A DNA stretch of 64,000 bases from Cognaticolwellia sediminilitoris (GTDB lineage Bacteria; Pseudomonadota; Gammaproteobacteria; Enterobacterales; Alteromonadaceae): positions 1,747-65,746 of the forward strand of contig NBOG01000015.1 in NCBI GenBank assembly GCA_002104535.1, read 5' to 3'. The notes below the pieces were generated by a model that was not told the origin of the DNA, did not search any database, and worked only from the letters and a program-made list of their open reading frames with translations. The position numbers and the translations under genes were made by a program. This document shows, piece after piece, positions 17,812-26,915 of the stretch (positions are counted from its first letter, which is position 1; every line of letters starts with the position of its first letter).

Positions 17812-18154
17812 TACGACCTCCACAATGAGTTTGCTGTTAATCAAACGTTAACAAATGTGGAACTAAACTAACAAGTTTGACATATTATGTCAAGCTTGGG
17901 GGGGGGTGAAAGTAATGCTTTAAAGCACTGAGCATCAATAACTATTGATTAAAGTAGAGGTTGTCACGATTATCAGCTTTGCTGACAGTCATTTTCAAAG
18001 CATTTATTATAGAGGTTGTGAGAAGAGGACAGGAGTAATTAATCAATTGTACTGAAGTAGCGTCTCTCTACTCTTGGTATAACTAAATTCAATATGGTAA
18101 TCACGCGCTAGCGCTTTCTTGTTCTATTGAATGTTTTAGCGAGCCATATGCAAA
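17812..18154. other. intergenic region with a nine-G run
   Basis: About 340 bases between the NfeD promoter side and the hutU terminator. It contains an uninterrupted run of nine G at 17898-17906, striking in this AT-rich DNA. The rest shows no coding frame. The promoter of the nfeD-SPFH operon must lie here on the minus strand, but I cannot define it. Confidence 0.45.
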
Positions 18155-18178
18155 AAAAGCCGACAACAGTCGGCTTTT
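18155..18178 (-). terminator. hutHU operon terminator
   Basis: AAAAGCCGAC (18155-18164) pairs with GTCGGCTTTT (18169-18178) around a 4-base loop. On the minus strand it ends in a T run. It lies 47 bases after the hutU stop. Confidence 0.85.
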
Positions 18179-18224
18179 CAGTATTTTAGAACGATATGTT
18201 AACGTTAACTAAGCTAGTGATTTT

Positions 18225-20255
18225 CTATAGCGATAAGTTATCTAAAATATCATCTTCAACTAAGTTTGCTAAGGTAACTTTAAGTTTCGGCGTTCTTGCC
18301 ATTTCGCGCTTAATGGCAAAATTAGCTTCTTCATTACGTGCCCAACTACGACGAGCAATACCATTGTTTACATCAAACAATAACATCGACTTTAATCGGC
18401 GCTCTGCTGCTTCGCTGCCGTCAAGCAACATACCGAAACCACCGTTGACCACTTCACCCCAGCCTACGCCGCCGCCATTATGAATTGATACCCACGTTGC
18501 GCCACGGAAACTATCACCAATAACATTGTGTATAGCCATATCTGCGGTAAATCGGCTACCGTCATAGATGTTTGATGTTTCACGAAATGGTGAATCAGTG
18601 CCACTAACATCGTGATGATCTCGGCCAAGAACTACCGGGCCAATCTCGCCATTGTTAATCGCATCATTAAAGGCTTTAGCAATTTCCATACGGCCTTGAG
18701 CATCAGCATAAAGAATACGTGCTTGAGAACCAACCACTAACTTGTTTTGTTTAGCGTCTTCAATCCAAGTGATGTTATCTTGCATTTGTTGCTGAATTTC
18801 TTCTGGCGACTCTTGCATGATTTTTTTCAACACGCTGGCTGCAATAGCATCAGTTTTATCTAAATCTTCTGATTTACCTGAAGCACAAACCCAACGAAAT
18901 GGTCCAAAACCATAATCGAAACACATCGGGCCCAAGATATCTTGTACGTAAGATGGGTATTTAAAATCAAGTCCATTTTCTGCCATCACATCACCGCCTG
19001 CGCGTGATGCTTCCAATAAAAAGGCATTACCGTAATCAAAAAAGTAAGTACCACGTGCAGTGTGCTTGTTCACCGCATCTGCGTGACGTTTTAATGTCGA
19101 TTGTACTTTTTCTTTAAATACTTCTGGCTCTTCGCGAATTAAACGATTCGACTCTTCATAGCTGATATCAACTGGGTAATAACCGCCTGACCAAGGGTTA
19201 TGTAATGACGTTTGGTCAGAGCCCAGATGAATATATATATCTTGCTCATAAAAGCTTTCCCAGACATCGACAATGTTACCAATGTAAGCAATTGATACCA
19301 CTTCTTCATTGGCTTGCGCTGATTTAACACGGGTAACAAGCTCTTCCATGTTATCAATTAACTCGTCTACCCAACCTTGTTGGTGACGCTTAGTTGCCGC
19401 TTTTGCGTTTACTTCAGCACAAACGGTTACACAGTTCGCAATGTTACCTGCTTTCGGCTGGGCACCACTCATACCGCCTAAACCGGCAGTAAGGAAAATT
19501 TTACCTTGTGGGCTTTCGCCTTTATTGAGGACTTTACGAAATGCATTCATAACCGTGATAGTTGTGCCATGTACAATGCCTTGTGGGCCAATGTACATAA
19601 ACGAACCCGCTGTCATCTGGCCGTACTGCGTAACACCTAAGGCATTGAACTTTTCCCAGTCATCAGGCTGAGAGTAGTTGGGGATCATCATACCGTTAGT
19701 AACAACTACCCGTGGTGCATCTTCCGATGATGGAAATAAGCCCATCGGGTGACCTGAGTATAAATGTAAGGTTTGATCACTTTCCATCTCACTTAAATAC
19801 TTCATTGATAATAAGTATTGTGCCCAGTTTTGGAAAACTGCACCGTTACCACCATAAGTAATTAGTTCTTCAGGATGTTGTGCAACGGCTGGATCTAAGT
19901 TATTTTCTACCATTAGCATGATCGCTGCAGCTTGCTGACATTTAGCCGGATAATCATTAATAGTACGAGCTTTTAAATGATAGCTTGGCTTAAAGCGATA
20001 CATGTAAATACGGCCAAAGTCTTTTAACTCTTGGGCGAATTCAATTGCTAGTTCTTGGTGCCATTCTTTCGGAAAATAACGTAACGCGTTTCTAACCGCT
20101 AATTGCTTTTCTTCGACAGATAGAATGTCTTTACGTTTAGGGGCACGGTTAGCGTCAGCAGGGTATGGCTTAGCTTCTGGTAATACACTAGGAATACCTT
20201 GCTTTATACTCTCTTGAAAAAGCGCTTTTTGTTGAGAATTCATTGCTGTTTCCAT
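18225..20255 (-). CDS. hutU: urocanate hydratase (long form)
   Basis: Second step of histidine degradation: converts urocanate to imidazolonepropionate using tightly bound NAD+. The fold markers are all there: TYGGNGAVFQNWAQY, YSGHPMGLFPS, GPQGIVHGT, TAGLGGMSGAQPKA and GSDQTSLHNPWSGGYYPV. At 676 residues it is about 120 longer than the common bacterial enzyme (~555) and matches the length class of the animal enzyme. The extra length includes an N-terminal extension and internal segments. hutH lies 14 bases upstream and is cotranscribed. Confidence 0.95.
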   Translation of the reverse strand: METAMNSQQKALFQESIKQGIPSVLPEAKPYPADANRAPKRKDILSVEEKQLAVRNALRYFPKEWHQELAIEFAQELKDFGRIYMYRFKPSYHLKARTINDYPAKCQQAAAIMLMVENNLDPAVAQHPEELITYGGNGAVFQNWAQYLLSMKYLSEMESDQTLHLYSGHPMGLFPSSEDAPRVVVTNGMMIPNYSQPDDWEKFNALGVTQYGQMTAGSFMYIGPQGIVHGTTITVMNAFRKVLNKGESPQGKIFLTAGLGGMSGAQPKAGNIANCVTVCAEVNAKAATKRHQQGWVDELIDNMEELVTRVKSAQANEEVVSIAYIGNIVDVWESFYEQDIYIHLGSDQTSLHNPWSGGYYPVDISYEESNRLIREEPEVFKEKVQSTLKRHADAVNKHTARGTYFFDYGNAFLLEASRAGGDVMAENGLDFKYPSYVQDILGPMCFDYGFGPFRWVCASGKSEDLDKTDAIAASVLKKIMQESPEEIQQQMQDNITWIEDAKQNKLVVGSQARILYADAQGRMEIAKAFNDAINNGEIGPVVLGRDHHDVSGTDSPFRETSNIYDGSRFTADMAIHNVIGDSFRGATWVSIHNGGGVGWGEVVNGGFGMLLDGSEAAERRLKSMLLFDVNNGIARRSWARNEEANFAIKREMARTPKLKVTLANLVEDDILDNLSL

Positions 20256-20269
20256 GGTTTTAAGCTCCC

Positions 20270-21787
20270 TTATTCATCAAAGCTAACAGTAAATGCTTGT
20301 GATCTTACTAATGTGATCATGGCATCAATGTCAGGCTTCAACAGTCTATCTTCTTCAAGTTTTGCTACTTTTTCTCTGATCACAGCAAAGTTCTTTTCAA
20401 TAATATCTGAGCATTTATTAGGGCGTCTAAAATCAATCGCTTGTGCGGCGTACATCAATTCAATCGCTAATATTTTTTCTAAATTGCCTAATATCTGATT
20501 AAATTGTCGGCTTGAAATACTGCCCATAGACACGTGATCTTCTTGTCCCATAGACGTAGGAACACTGTCAGCAGAAGGCGGGAAACAAAGCGATTTGTTT
20601 TCAGTCACTAATGCAGCTGTGGTGTATTGTGGGATCATCATGCCTGAATTTAAACCACCTGAAGCGGTTAAAAGGCGCGGTAAACCGTGTAAACCTTCTA
20701 GAAGCAGGTAACAACGACGGTCTGAAATATTACCCAGTTCAGCAGAGGCAATAGAGGCATAATCAAGTACCATAGCCAAAGGTTGACCGTGGAAGTTGCC
20801 GCCAGAAATCGCCTCTTCGCTACTGATAACAATAGGATTATCAGTGACTGAATTCATTTCAATTTCAGCAAGTTCTTTTAAGTGATTGAAGGCGTTGCGA
20901 GAAGCACCATGAACTTGCGGTATACATCTTAGAGAATATGGGTCTTGCACACGGCCACAATTGGTATGAGATGACATGTTTTGCGAGCCTTTAAAGAACA
21001 TTCTCATACGGCTAGCAACGTCTAAACTGCCCTTAAAAGGACGAGTCGCATGTAGCTCTTCTCTAAACGGAGATTGACTACCTTGCATGCCTTCAATACT
21101 CATAGCACCTGTTAAGTCGGCTAGGTCTAATAAGTAGCGCATTTTAGTTAAGCCAGTGATGGCATGCGATAAGATAAATTGCGTACCGTTAATTAACGCT
21201 AAGCCTTCTTTTGCATGCAACTCCATTGGCGCTAAACCGTGTTCTTTTAATGCTTGCGCGGCAGGTATTATCTTGTCATTTTGGCCATCTTCACTGTGCC
21301 AGAACTCGCCTTCACCCAATAATGGCAAGAATAAGTGTGAAAGTGGTGCTAAGTCACCCGATGCCCCAACCGAACCTTGCTCAGGTACAACAGGGATAAG
21401 ATCAAGTTCAAGAAACGCTAACATTCTTTCAACGGTTTCTAGGCGAATACCTGAAAAACCTTTACTTAAAGCATGTACTTTAGTGATCAGCATTAACTTT
21501 GAAATTTCTTTGGCAATCGGCTCGCCAACACCTACTGCATGCGTGATAAGTAAGTTCTTTTGCAGTAAGTTGGTTTCATCAGGTGTGATTTGGGTGTCGC
21601 ATAAGGGACCGAAACCGGTATTGATACCGTATACCGCTTTATCAGAAGCGGCCATTTTTTCAACTCTTTGACGGCTTATATTAATTTTATCTAAAGCTTC
21701 CTGGCAAAGTTCAGCTTTGATAGTGCCATTAGCAATACCGTTGACAATATCAAGATCTAGATGGTCGATACCATATTTAAACGTCAT
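20270..21787 (-). CDS. hutH: histidine ammonia-lyase
   Basis: First step of histidine breakdown: releases ammonia from histidine to give trans-urocanate. The 505-residue length is typical. The MIO cofactor forms from Ala-Ser-Gly at residues 142-144 (SVGASGDLAPLSH). The N-terminal tyrosine loop YGINTGFG (53-60) and the later GNFHGQPLA are intact. A ribosome site (AGGAGCG) precedes the ATG. hutU follows closely, while the repressor gene hutC lies 23 bases upstream on the same strand. Confidence 0.97.
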   Translation of the reverse strand: MTFKYGIDHLDLDIVNGIANGTIKAELCQEALDKINISRQRVEKMAASDKAVYGINTGFGPLCDTQITPDETNLLQKNLLITHAVGVGEPIAKEISKLMLITKVHALSKGFSGIRLETVERMLAFLELDLIPVVPEQGSVGASGDLAPLSHLFLPLLGEGEFWHSEDGQNDKIIPAAQALKEHGLAPMELHAKEGLALINGTQFILSHAITGLTKMRYLLDLADLTGAMSIEGMQGSQSPFREELHATRPFKGSLDVASRMRMFFKGSQNMSSHTNCGRVQDPYSLRCIPQVHGASRNAFNHLKELAEIEMNSVTDNPIVISSEEAISGGNFHGQPLAMVLDYASIASAELGNISDRRCYLLLEGLHGLPRLLTASGGLNSGMMIPQYTTAALVTENKSLCFPPSADSVPTSMGQEDHVSMGSISSRQFNQILGNLEKILAIELMYAAQAIDFRRPNKCSDIIEKNFAVIREKVAKLEEDRLLKPDIDAMITLVRSQAFTVSFDE

Positions 21788-21810
21788 TTTAACGCTCCTA
21801 AATTAAAAAA

Positions 21811-22521
21811 TTAAAAAACTAAATGGCTACCTAAACGGTACTTATTACCCGGCGAGGTCAAAATGGCTAAACTGACGACACCTTGGCGTGACCAAGTGCG
21901 TCGCTTAACCTGTAAACAGGGGGCAGACTCTGTAATGTTTAATAAATTACAAATATCAACATTGGCAAGAATGGCTTCAACTTCATGTGTCGCTTCTGTT
22001 AACGGCGCTTCTGAAGATAAATATTCGTGCGGAGTTATTTCTGTAAAGTCTTGCTGTAAATATTCAGCAACCAACTTGGGGTTGACGAAACGTTGTTCTA
22101 ATTGAATTGGTGTGTCGTTTTCGAAATGTAATACGCTAGAAAAAAAGGCCTTATCACCCGCTTTTAATGACAGTAAAATCGCCATTTCTTCGTTTACTTC
22201 AACAGATTTCAAGTCAAGTTGCTGTGCGTGATATTCGTGACCACGCTCATGTATTTCATCAGCAATATTGCGAATTTCTAATAATGAAGACTGTGATTTA
22301 AAAGTCGCAACAAAGGTACCAGAGCCTTGAGAACGCACTAATAAACCTTGCTCGGTCAGCTCTTGCAAAGCACGACGTGCGGTCATTCGGCTAACTGAAA
22401 ACTGTTCGGTTAATTCATTTTCCGATGGCACTTTACTATGTTCAGGCCACTGACCAGATTCAATTTTTTGACAAATATATTGTTTAATCACGCTATATTT
22501 TGCTATTTTCACTTGTGTCAT
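21811..22521 (-). CDS. hutC: histidine utilisation repressor HutC
   Basis: A GntR/HutC-family regulator (236 aa). An N-terminal winged helix (about residues 10-75: KVPSENELTEQFSVSRMTARRALQELTEQGLLVRSQGSGTFV) is followed by a UTRA ligand domain that binds urocanate in this family. The start is probably the ATG ending at 22521, with AGG 7 bases upstream. An in-frame TTG at 22527 is less likely. It is the first gene of hutC-hutH-hutU and divergent from hutI, so binding in the shared gap can control both arms. Confidence 0.92.
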   Translation of the reverse strand: MTQVKIAKYSVIKQYICQKIESGQWPEHSKVPSENELTEQFSVSRMTARRALQELTEQGLLVRSQGSGTFVATFKSQSSLLEIRNIADEIHERGHEYHAQQLDLKSVEVNEEMAILLSLKAGDKAFFSSVLHFENDTPIQLEQRFVNPKLVAEYLQQDFTEITPHEYLSSEAPLTEATHEVEAILANVDICNLLNITESAPCLQVKRRTWSRQGVVSLAILTSPGNKYRLGSHLVF

Positions 22522-22555
22522 CGTCAAACCTAGTTATATGCAGAGTTATTCTCAC

Positions 22556-22607
22556 TTGTATATACAATCTCACCTTTTTAATCGCAGGTCAATAGTTGTA
22601 TATACAA
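22556..22607. promoter_or_regulatory. two HutC operator palindromes
   Basis: The perfect 12-bp palindrome TTGTATATACAA occurs at 22556-22567 and again at 22596-22607, 40 bases apart, between the divergent hutC and hutI genes. It matches the TGTATATACA-type operators known for HutC. Each copy lies near one of the two outward promoters, so repression of both arms and urocanate induction are expected. Confidence 0.85.
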
Positions 22608-22736
22608 GCTTGCTTGTTAATTTATGATCAGCTAGAGTGAACGCCATCAGAAATACACGCTAACGCCTACTTTTACCTTTATCGGGAGGAAAAGTATTAA
22701 TAAAGATTAGCCTTCAATAAATAATTTGGAAGTTTT

Positions 22737-23972
22737 ATGTCGATAAAATCAGCCTCATGGCAAACGCTTTGGACCAATGTAAATTTAGCTACTATGACTG
22801 AAGGAGCTAAGGGCTATGGCGCAATTGAAAATGCCGCTTTAGCCATTACCGATGGTAAAATTGCCTGGTTGGGCAGTGAAGCTGAACTGCCAAGTTTTGA
22901 TGCTAACTCCGTTAACGTTATTGACGGCAAGGGCGCTTGGTTAACGCCTGGTTTAGTCGACTGCCACACTCATATTGTTTACGGCGGTAACCGAGCCAAT
23001 GAATTTGAAATGCGCCTTGAAGGTAAAAGCTATGAAGAAATTGCTAATGCTGGCGGCGGTATTGTTTCAACCGTAAAAGCGACCCGAGCAGCTAGCAAAG
23101 AGGAATTATTTGCCAGTGCTTTTAAGCGATTGTCGGCGTTGCATCAGCAAGGTGTAACTACTGTTGAAATTAAATCTGGATATGGCCTAGATACAATAAA
23201 TGAAATTAAAATGCTCGAAGTAGCTAGTGATTTGGCAAAATCTTTACCTGTGACAGTACAAAGAGCATTTTTAGGTGCACATGCATTGCCTGTCGAGTAT
23301 AAAGGCCGACCTGACGATTATATCAATTTAGTCTGCGAAGATATGATCCCGCAAATCGCAACAAATAAATTAGCTGATGCCGTTGATGTTTTTTGTGAAG
23401 GTATTGGTTTTAGTTTGGCGCAAACCGAAAAAGTATTTGCAGCAGCAAAAGCACATAACTTACCGATTAAAGTACATGCAGAACAGTTATCAAACTTAGG
23501 TGGAACTGCGCTGGCAGCTAAATATCAAGCAATGTCGTCTGATCATATTGAGTTTTTAGATGAAGCTGGCGTTAGCGCGATGAAAGCGGCGGATATGACA
23601 GCTGTGCTATTACCCGGTGCTTTTTACTTTTTGCGTGAAACTCAATTACCGCCAATGGATTTATTACGTAAACATGGAGTTAGTATGGCGATTGCAACAG
23701 ATGCTAACCCTGGTTCTTCTCCCATTTGTTCACTGCAATTGATGTTAAATATGGCATGTACCTTGTTTAGACTTACCCCAGCAGAAGCGTTAGCCGGTGT
23801 TACCTGTCACGGCGCAAAAGCACTAGGGTTGTCGAGTAGTAAAGGCCAGTTAGCCATTGGTTATGATGCTGATATTGCATGTTGGGATATTCAACAACCG
23901 GCCGAGCTTTGTTATCAATTTGGTGTTAATCCCCTGCAAAACCTGATGAAATCAGGTGAAATGGTTATTTAA
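22737..23972 (+). CDS. hutI: imidazolonepropionase
   Basis: Third step of histidine degradation: hydrolyses imidazolonepropionate to N-formimino-glutamate. It is a metal-dependent amidohydrolase of 411 residues, with the metal ligands in DCHTH (about 76-80), KVHAEQ (near 245), SSDH (near 268) and [10 protein letters not shown] (near 320). The gene is divergent from hutCHU and flanked by the HutC palindromes. hutG/hutF for the fourth step is not in this window, so it must be elsewhere. Confidence 0.96.
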   Translation: MSIKSASWQTLWTNVNLATMTEGAKGYGAIENAALAITDGKIAWLGSEAELPSFDANSVNVIDGKGAWLTPGLVDCHTHIVYGGNRANEFEMRLEGKSYEEIANAGGGIVSTVKATRAASKEELFASAFKRLSALHQQGVTTVEIKSGYGLDTINEIKMLEVASDLAKSLPVTVQRAFLGAHALPVEYKGRPDDYINLVCEDMIPQIATNKLADAVDVFCEGIGFSLAQTEKVFAAAKAHNLPIKVHAEQLSNLGGTALAAKYQAMSSDHIEFLDEAGVSAMKAADMTAVLLPGAFYFLRETQLPPMDLLRKHGVSMAIATDANPGSSPICSLQLMLNMACTLFRLTPAEALAGVTCHGAKALGLSSSKGQLAIGYDADIACWDIQQPAELCYQFGVNPLQNLMKSGEMVI

Positions 23973-24150
23973 ACTGTTTCCGAGTTTAAAGCTATTTAAT
24001 GTATTGATATAAAGCGATAAAAACTGTGCTGTAAGTGTTACAAATTAAAGAGTTTATCTTTAAATAATACTGGCTCAATTCAGCTAGGCTGCTGTACAAA
24101 AGCCAGTGGATTGATTAGTCTTAGTGAATGTTGTCGATATAGGTTGTGTT

Positions 24151-26238
24151 ATGGCTAGCTACGGTAGTTCGCGCTCTGCTATGTTTTCTTTGTTTATATT
24201 AGTTATAAGCATCAGCTTTTTTTCTTTTCCTGCCAATGCTACAAGTGTGTCATTCTCATTTGTTGAGTTTAATATCGCCTTTGTTTTAGGGCTTAGCTTG
24301 CCAATTTTATTGATGATCTTTATCGTAAAACCAAGGCCTGTTATCAAAAAGCGTTTACCTGTTTTATTGACTTTAATGTTACTTGGTTTACTTTATTCAC
24401 TGAATTTTCAGCCACAAAATCATGTAATTCTGAGTTTAATATTTAGTAGTTTAATTTTACAATTAACCAGCTATTGGGCTAGCCACTACCTCATTGCTGG
24501 CACTAAGCTAAATTTTAAGCCGGTGTTAAAAAATACCTTTTTTGTGTTAACTTCAGTGGTGCTGATAGGACTGCTGGTTTCTGCAATCGTCAATGTTAAA
24601 GTCGCTTGGTTAATATTTGCTGGTCTTCAACTACTGATAGCCCTTGGTTTTGTTTGGTTACTACGACAAAGCAGTAAAGAGAGTAATGCTCGTTCAATTA
24701 GCTTATTAGCCATTAATGTTGCTTTTTCAGCTAGCGTATATTTATGGTTGGATGAGCAATTATCGGTAAATCTCTTGGTTATTGCGAGTGTAATTACCTA
24801 TTTATTAGCAATGGCGAATGGTTGTTGGCATCTTGTTAACACTCTTATTACTCGTGAACACGATCACCATGCCCTGTTAGCTAAAACGTCACCTCAAGCC
24901 GCTTATGATCCAGCGACTAATTTACCTAATTATCAATACGCCTTATCGCTTTTTCAGGCGCAATTAAAAAATAAGCCTGAAGCACGCTACGCTGTTATTG
25001 TCTTTAAACCAATTAATTTTCAGCAGATTAACGGCGTATTAGGTCACCACAATTCAGATATATTGTTGTTACAACTAGCTTATTGTTTACAGCAATCCAT
25101 TGCTGAAAATCCTCAGTTGCTTAACTTCGCGGAAAAAGAGTCTCCTGTTAGGCTTGCTCGACTTCAGGGCTTACATTTTTTAGTGGTAATGGATGTTGCG
25201 CAAAGCCAGCACAGCGATGAATTAGTCATTGAACAATTATGTAAAGAATTGGCTCTAGCGGTACCAGGACCAATGAGTTTTAAAAGTTTTTCATCATTTT
25301 TTAAATTAGCTTTTGGTGTTGCTTTCGTCGGTCAAGACAGTGAGAGCGTTAGCGAAGTGATTGCGTGTGCTGAAGATGCGCTATTACAAGCAGTAAAAGA
25401 GCAAAAACTGGTGAGCTTCTTTAATCAAGAGCTCGCGGTATTTAACCAACAGCAATTACAGAAAATGGAACAATTAAGTACTGCAATGCAGCTTGATACT
25501 CTACAGTGGAGCCTACAACCGCAAGTGAAGTTGGATAACAAATCCATTTCAGGCTTTGAAATGCAAGTAACATGGCAGCGTGAAGAAGACGACCTACTTA
25601 CGTTTACTGACATCATGGCAATTGCCGCGCAAAGTGGTGATGCATATGAGTTAAGCCGAAAAATCATCCAGCATGCATTAATGACACTGGTTGAGCTTCA
25701 GCGGCTAAATATGTCTAAACAAGTAGCGATTAAATTATCGGAAAGCTGTTTGCTCGAGCCTGACCTTGTCGACTATATTGAACAACAAGCCGTTAAACAT
25801 GAAATTGATTGTCAGTATCTTTTGGTTGAAGTTAAAGAAACGATACTGTTAATGCCTGCACCACAAGCTAAAGCCAGTATTGATCAACTTAAATCACTTG
25901 GTGTTCAAATCGCTATTGATGAATTCTCAGGTAGCTATGAAGCGCTACGCTATATTCGTAGAATGGCTATTAGTATGATTAAAATAGATTGTGGTTTGTT
26001 AGCTAAAGCGGAGGCTGGTTCTTCTGATAAAGCTATTATTAATGCTTTAATCACCTTAACGCGCAAAATGGAACTACCTTTAATCGGTACTAATATAAAT
26101 GTCCTAGCGAGTGAAGAAATGTTTATAGCAATGGGTGGAGAGTTTGGTCAGGGCTTACGTTACAGTGCAGGCATAACCCTAGAAGAATTGCCATACTGGA
26201 TAAAAGCATGGCAAACACAATACCCTGAGCAGGATTAA
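24151..26238 (+). CDS. membrane protein with degenerate GGDEF and EAL domains
   Basis: A 695-residue protein. A possible signal or first helix (1-30) and about six more membrane helices (up to residue ~240) are followed by a GGDEF-like domain whose signature is replaced (LARLQGLHFLVV). An EAL-like domain follows in which EAL reads EMQ (GFEMQVTWQRE) and the DDFGTGYS motif reads DEFSGSYEAL. Both catalytic sites are therefore probably lost. It would act as a c-di-GMP/GTP sensor or scaffold, as LapD-like and similar degenerate proteins do. The start is chosen at ATG 24151 (AGG 7 bases before); a GTG at 24124 lacks a ribosome site. Confidence 0.82.
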   Translation: MASYGSSRSAMFSLFILVISISFFSFPANATSVSFSFVEFNIAFVLGLSLPILLMIFIVKPRPVIKKRLPVLLTLMLLGLLYSLNFQPQNHVILSLIFSSLILQLTSYWASHYLIAGTKLNFKPVLKNTFFVLTSVVLIGLLVSAIVNVKVAWLIFAGLQLLIALGFVWLLRQSSKESNARSISLLAINVAFSASVYLWLDEQLSVNLLVIASVITYLLAMANGCWHLVNTLITREHDHHALLAKTSPQAAYDPATNLPNYQYALSLFQAQLKNKPEARYAVIVFKPINFQQINGVLGHHNSDILLLQLAYCLQQSIAENPQLLNFAEKESPVRLARLQGLHFLVVMDVAQSQHSDELVIEQLCKELALAVPGPMSFKSFSSFFKLAFGVAFVGQDSESVSEVIACAEDALLQAVKEQKLVSFFNQELAVFNQQQLQKMEQLSTAMQLDTLQWSLQPQVKLDNKSISGFEMQVTWQREEDDLLTFTDIMAIAAQSGDAYELSRKIIQHALMTLVELQRLNMSKQVAIKLSESCLLEPDLVDYIEQQAVKHEIDCQYLLVEVKETILLMPAPQAKASIDQLKSLGVQIAIDEFSGSYEALRYIRRMAISMIKIDCGLLAKAEAGSSDKAIINALITLTRKMELPLIGTNINVLASEEMFIAMGGEFGQGLRYSAGITLEELPYWIKAWQTQYPEQD

Positions 26239-26259
26239 CTAAAACTACTTTGGCTAAAA

Positions 26260-26745
26260 TTATTCAATATCTAATGGCTCGGGTGATAAAATAACGCCCG
26301 TGTTATCCGCATAAATATGATCATCAGGCAAAAAGGTTACCCCAGCAAAGTTGATAGCAAGGTCACTTTCGCCAATGTTGCTGTCATTTGCGCCAACGGG
26401 TATCGACAATAAGCCTTGGATACCAATATCAATTTCTTCTAACGCGTCGACATCTCTTACACTGCCATAGCAAATAATGCCTTCCCAGTTATTTTTAGCT
26501 GCTTGCTCTGCTATTTGTATATTTATCAAGGCGCGTCTTGTTGAGCCTCCGCCATCAATAACTAAAACTTTTCCGCTGCCGTCGGTGTCAACGAGTTCAG
26601 CAATTATGCCGTTACTTTCGAAGCACTTTATCGTTACAACTTTACCGCCAAATGAGCTGCGGCCACCATAATTACTAAAAACTGGCTCCAGTACATCAAT
26701 TAAATCAGTGTAAATATCACATAATTCAGAAGTGTTGTATTCCAT
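26260..26745 (-). CDS. rraA: ribonuclease E activity regulator RraA
   Basis: A cytosolic trimeric protein that binds RNase E and dampens mRNA decay. The 161 residues follow E. coli RraA almost throughout: [51 protein letters not shown], and the end [15 protein letters not shown]. The start is placed at the ATG ending at 26745, which has AGGA about 10 bases upstream. Three further upstream codons (to 26754) would leave no room for a ribosome site. It sits convergent to the first GGDEF/EAL gene. Confidence 0.96.
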   Translation of the reverse strand: MEYNTSELCDIYTDLIDVLEPVFSNYGGRSSFGGKVVTIKCFESNGIIAELVDTDGSGKVLVIDGGGSTRRALINIQIAEQAAKNNWEGIICYGSVRDVDALEEIDIGIQGLLSIPVGANDSNIGESDLAINFAGVTFLPDDHIYADNTGVILSPEPLDIE

Positions 26746-26915
26746 AGTAAGCATTTCCTAGTATCGTTTATTCTTTACCAGTATAACGGCTGAATGCTCA
26801 GGCACAACTGCTAAGGCATTATTGTTGTTAAAAAATAGCCGAACAACTGTTACTTGTAATTAGTAAGAAAACATTATTTAATAACAGCTCTTATTCTACT
26901 AGAAGCGTTATATTT

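Noticed and set aside
21156-21671. Long open frame (171 codons) antisense to hutH
   Set aside because: It lies fully inside the well-conserved hutH gene, has low-complexity Cys/Ser-rich composition and no ribosome site. It is a by-product of the codon use of the sense gene.
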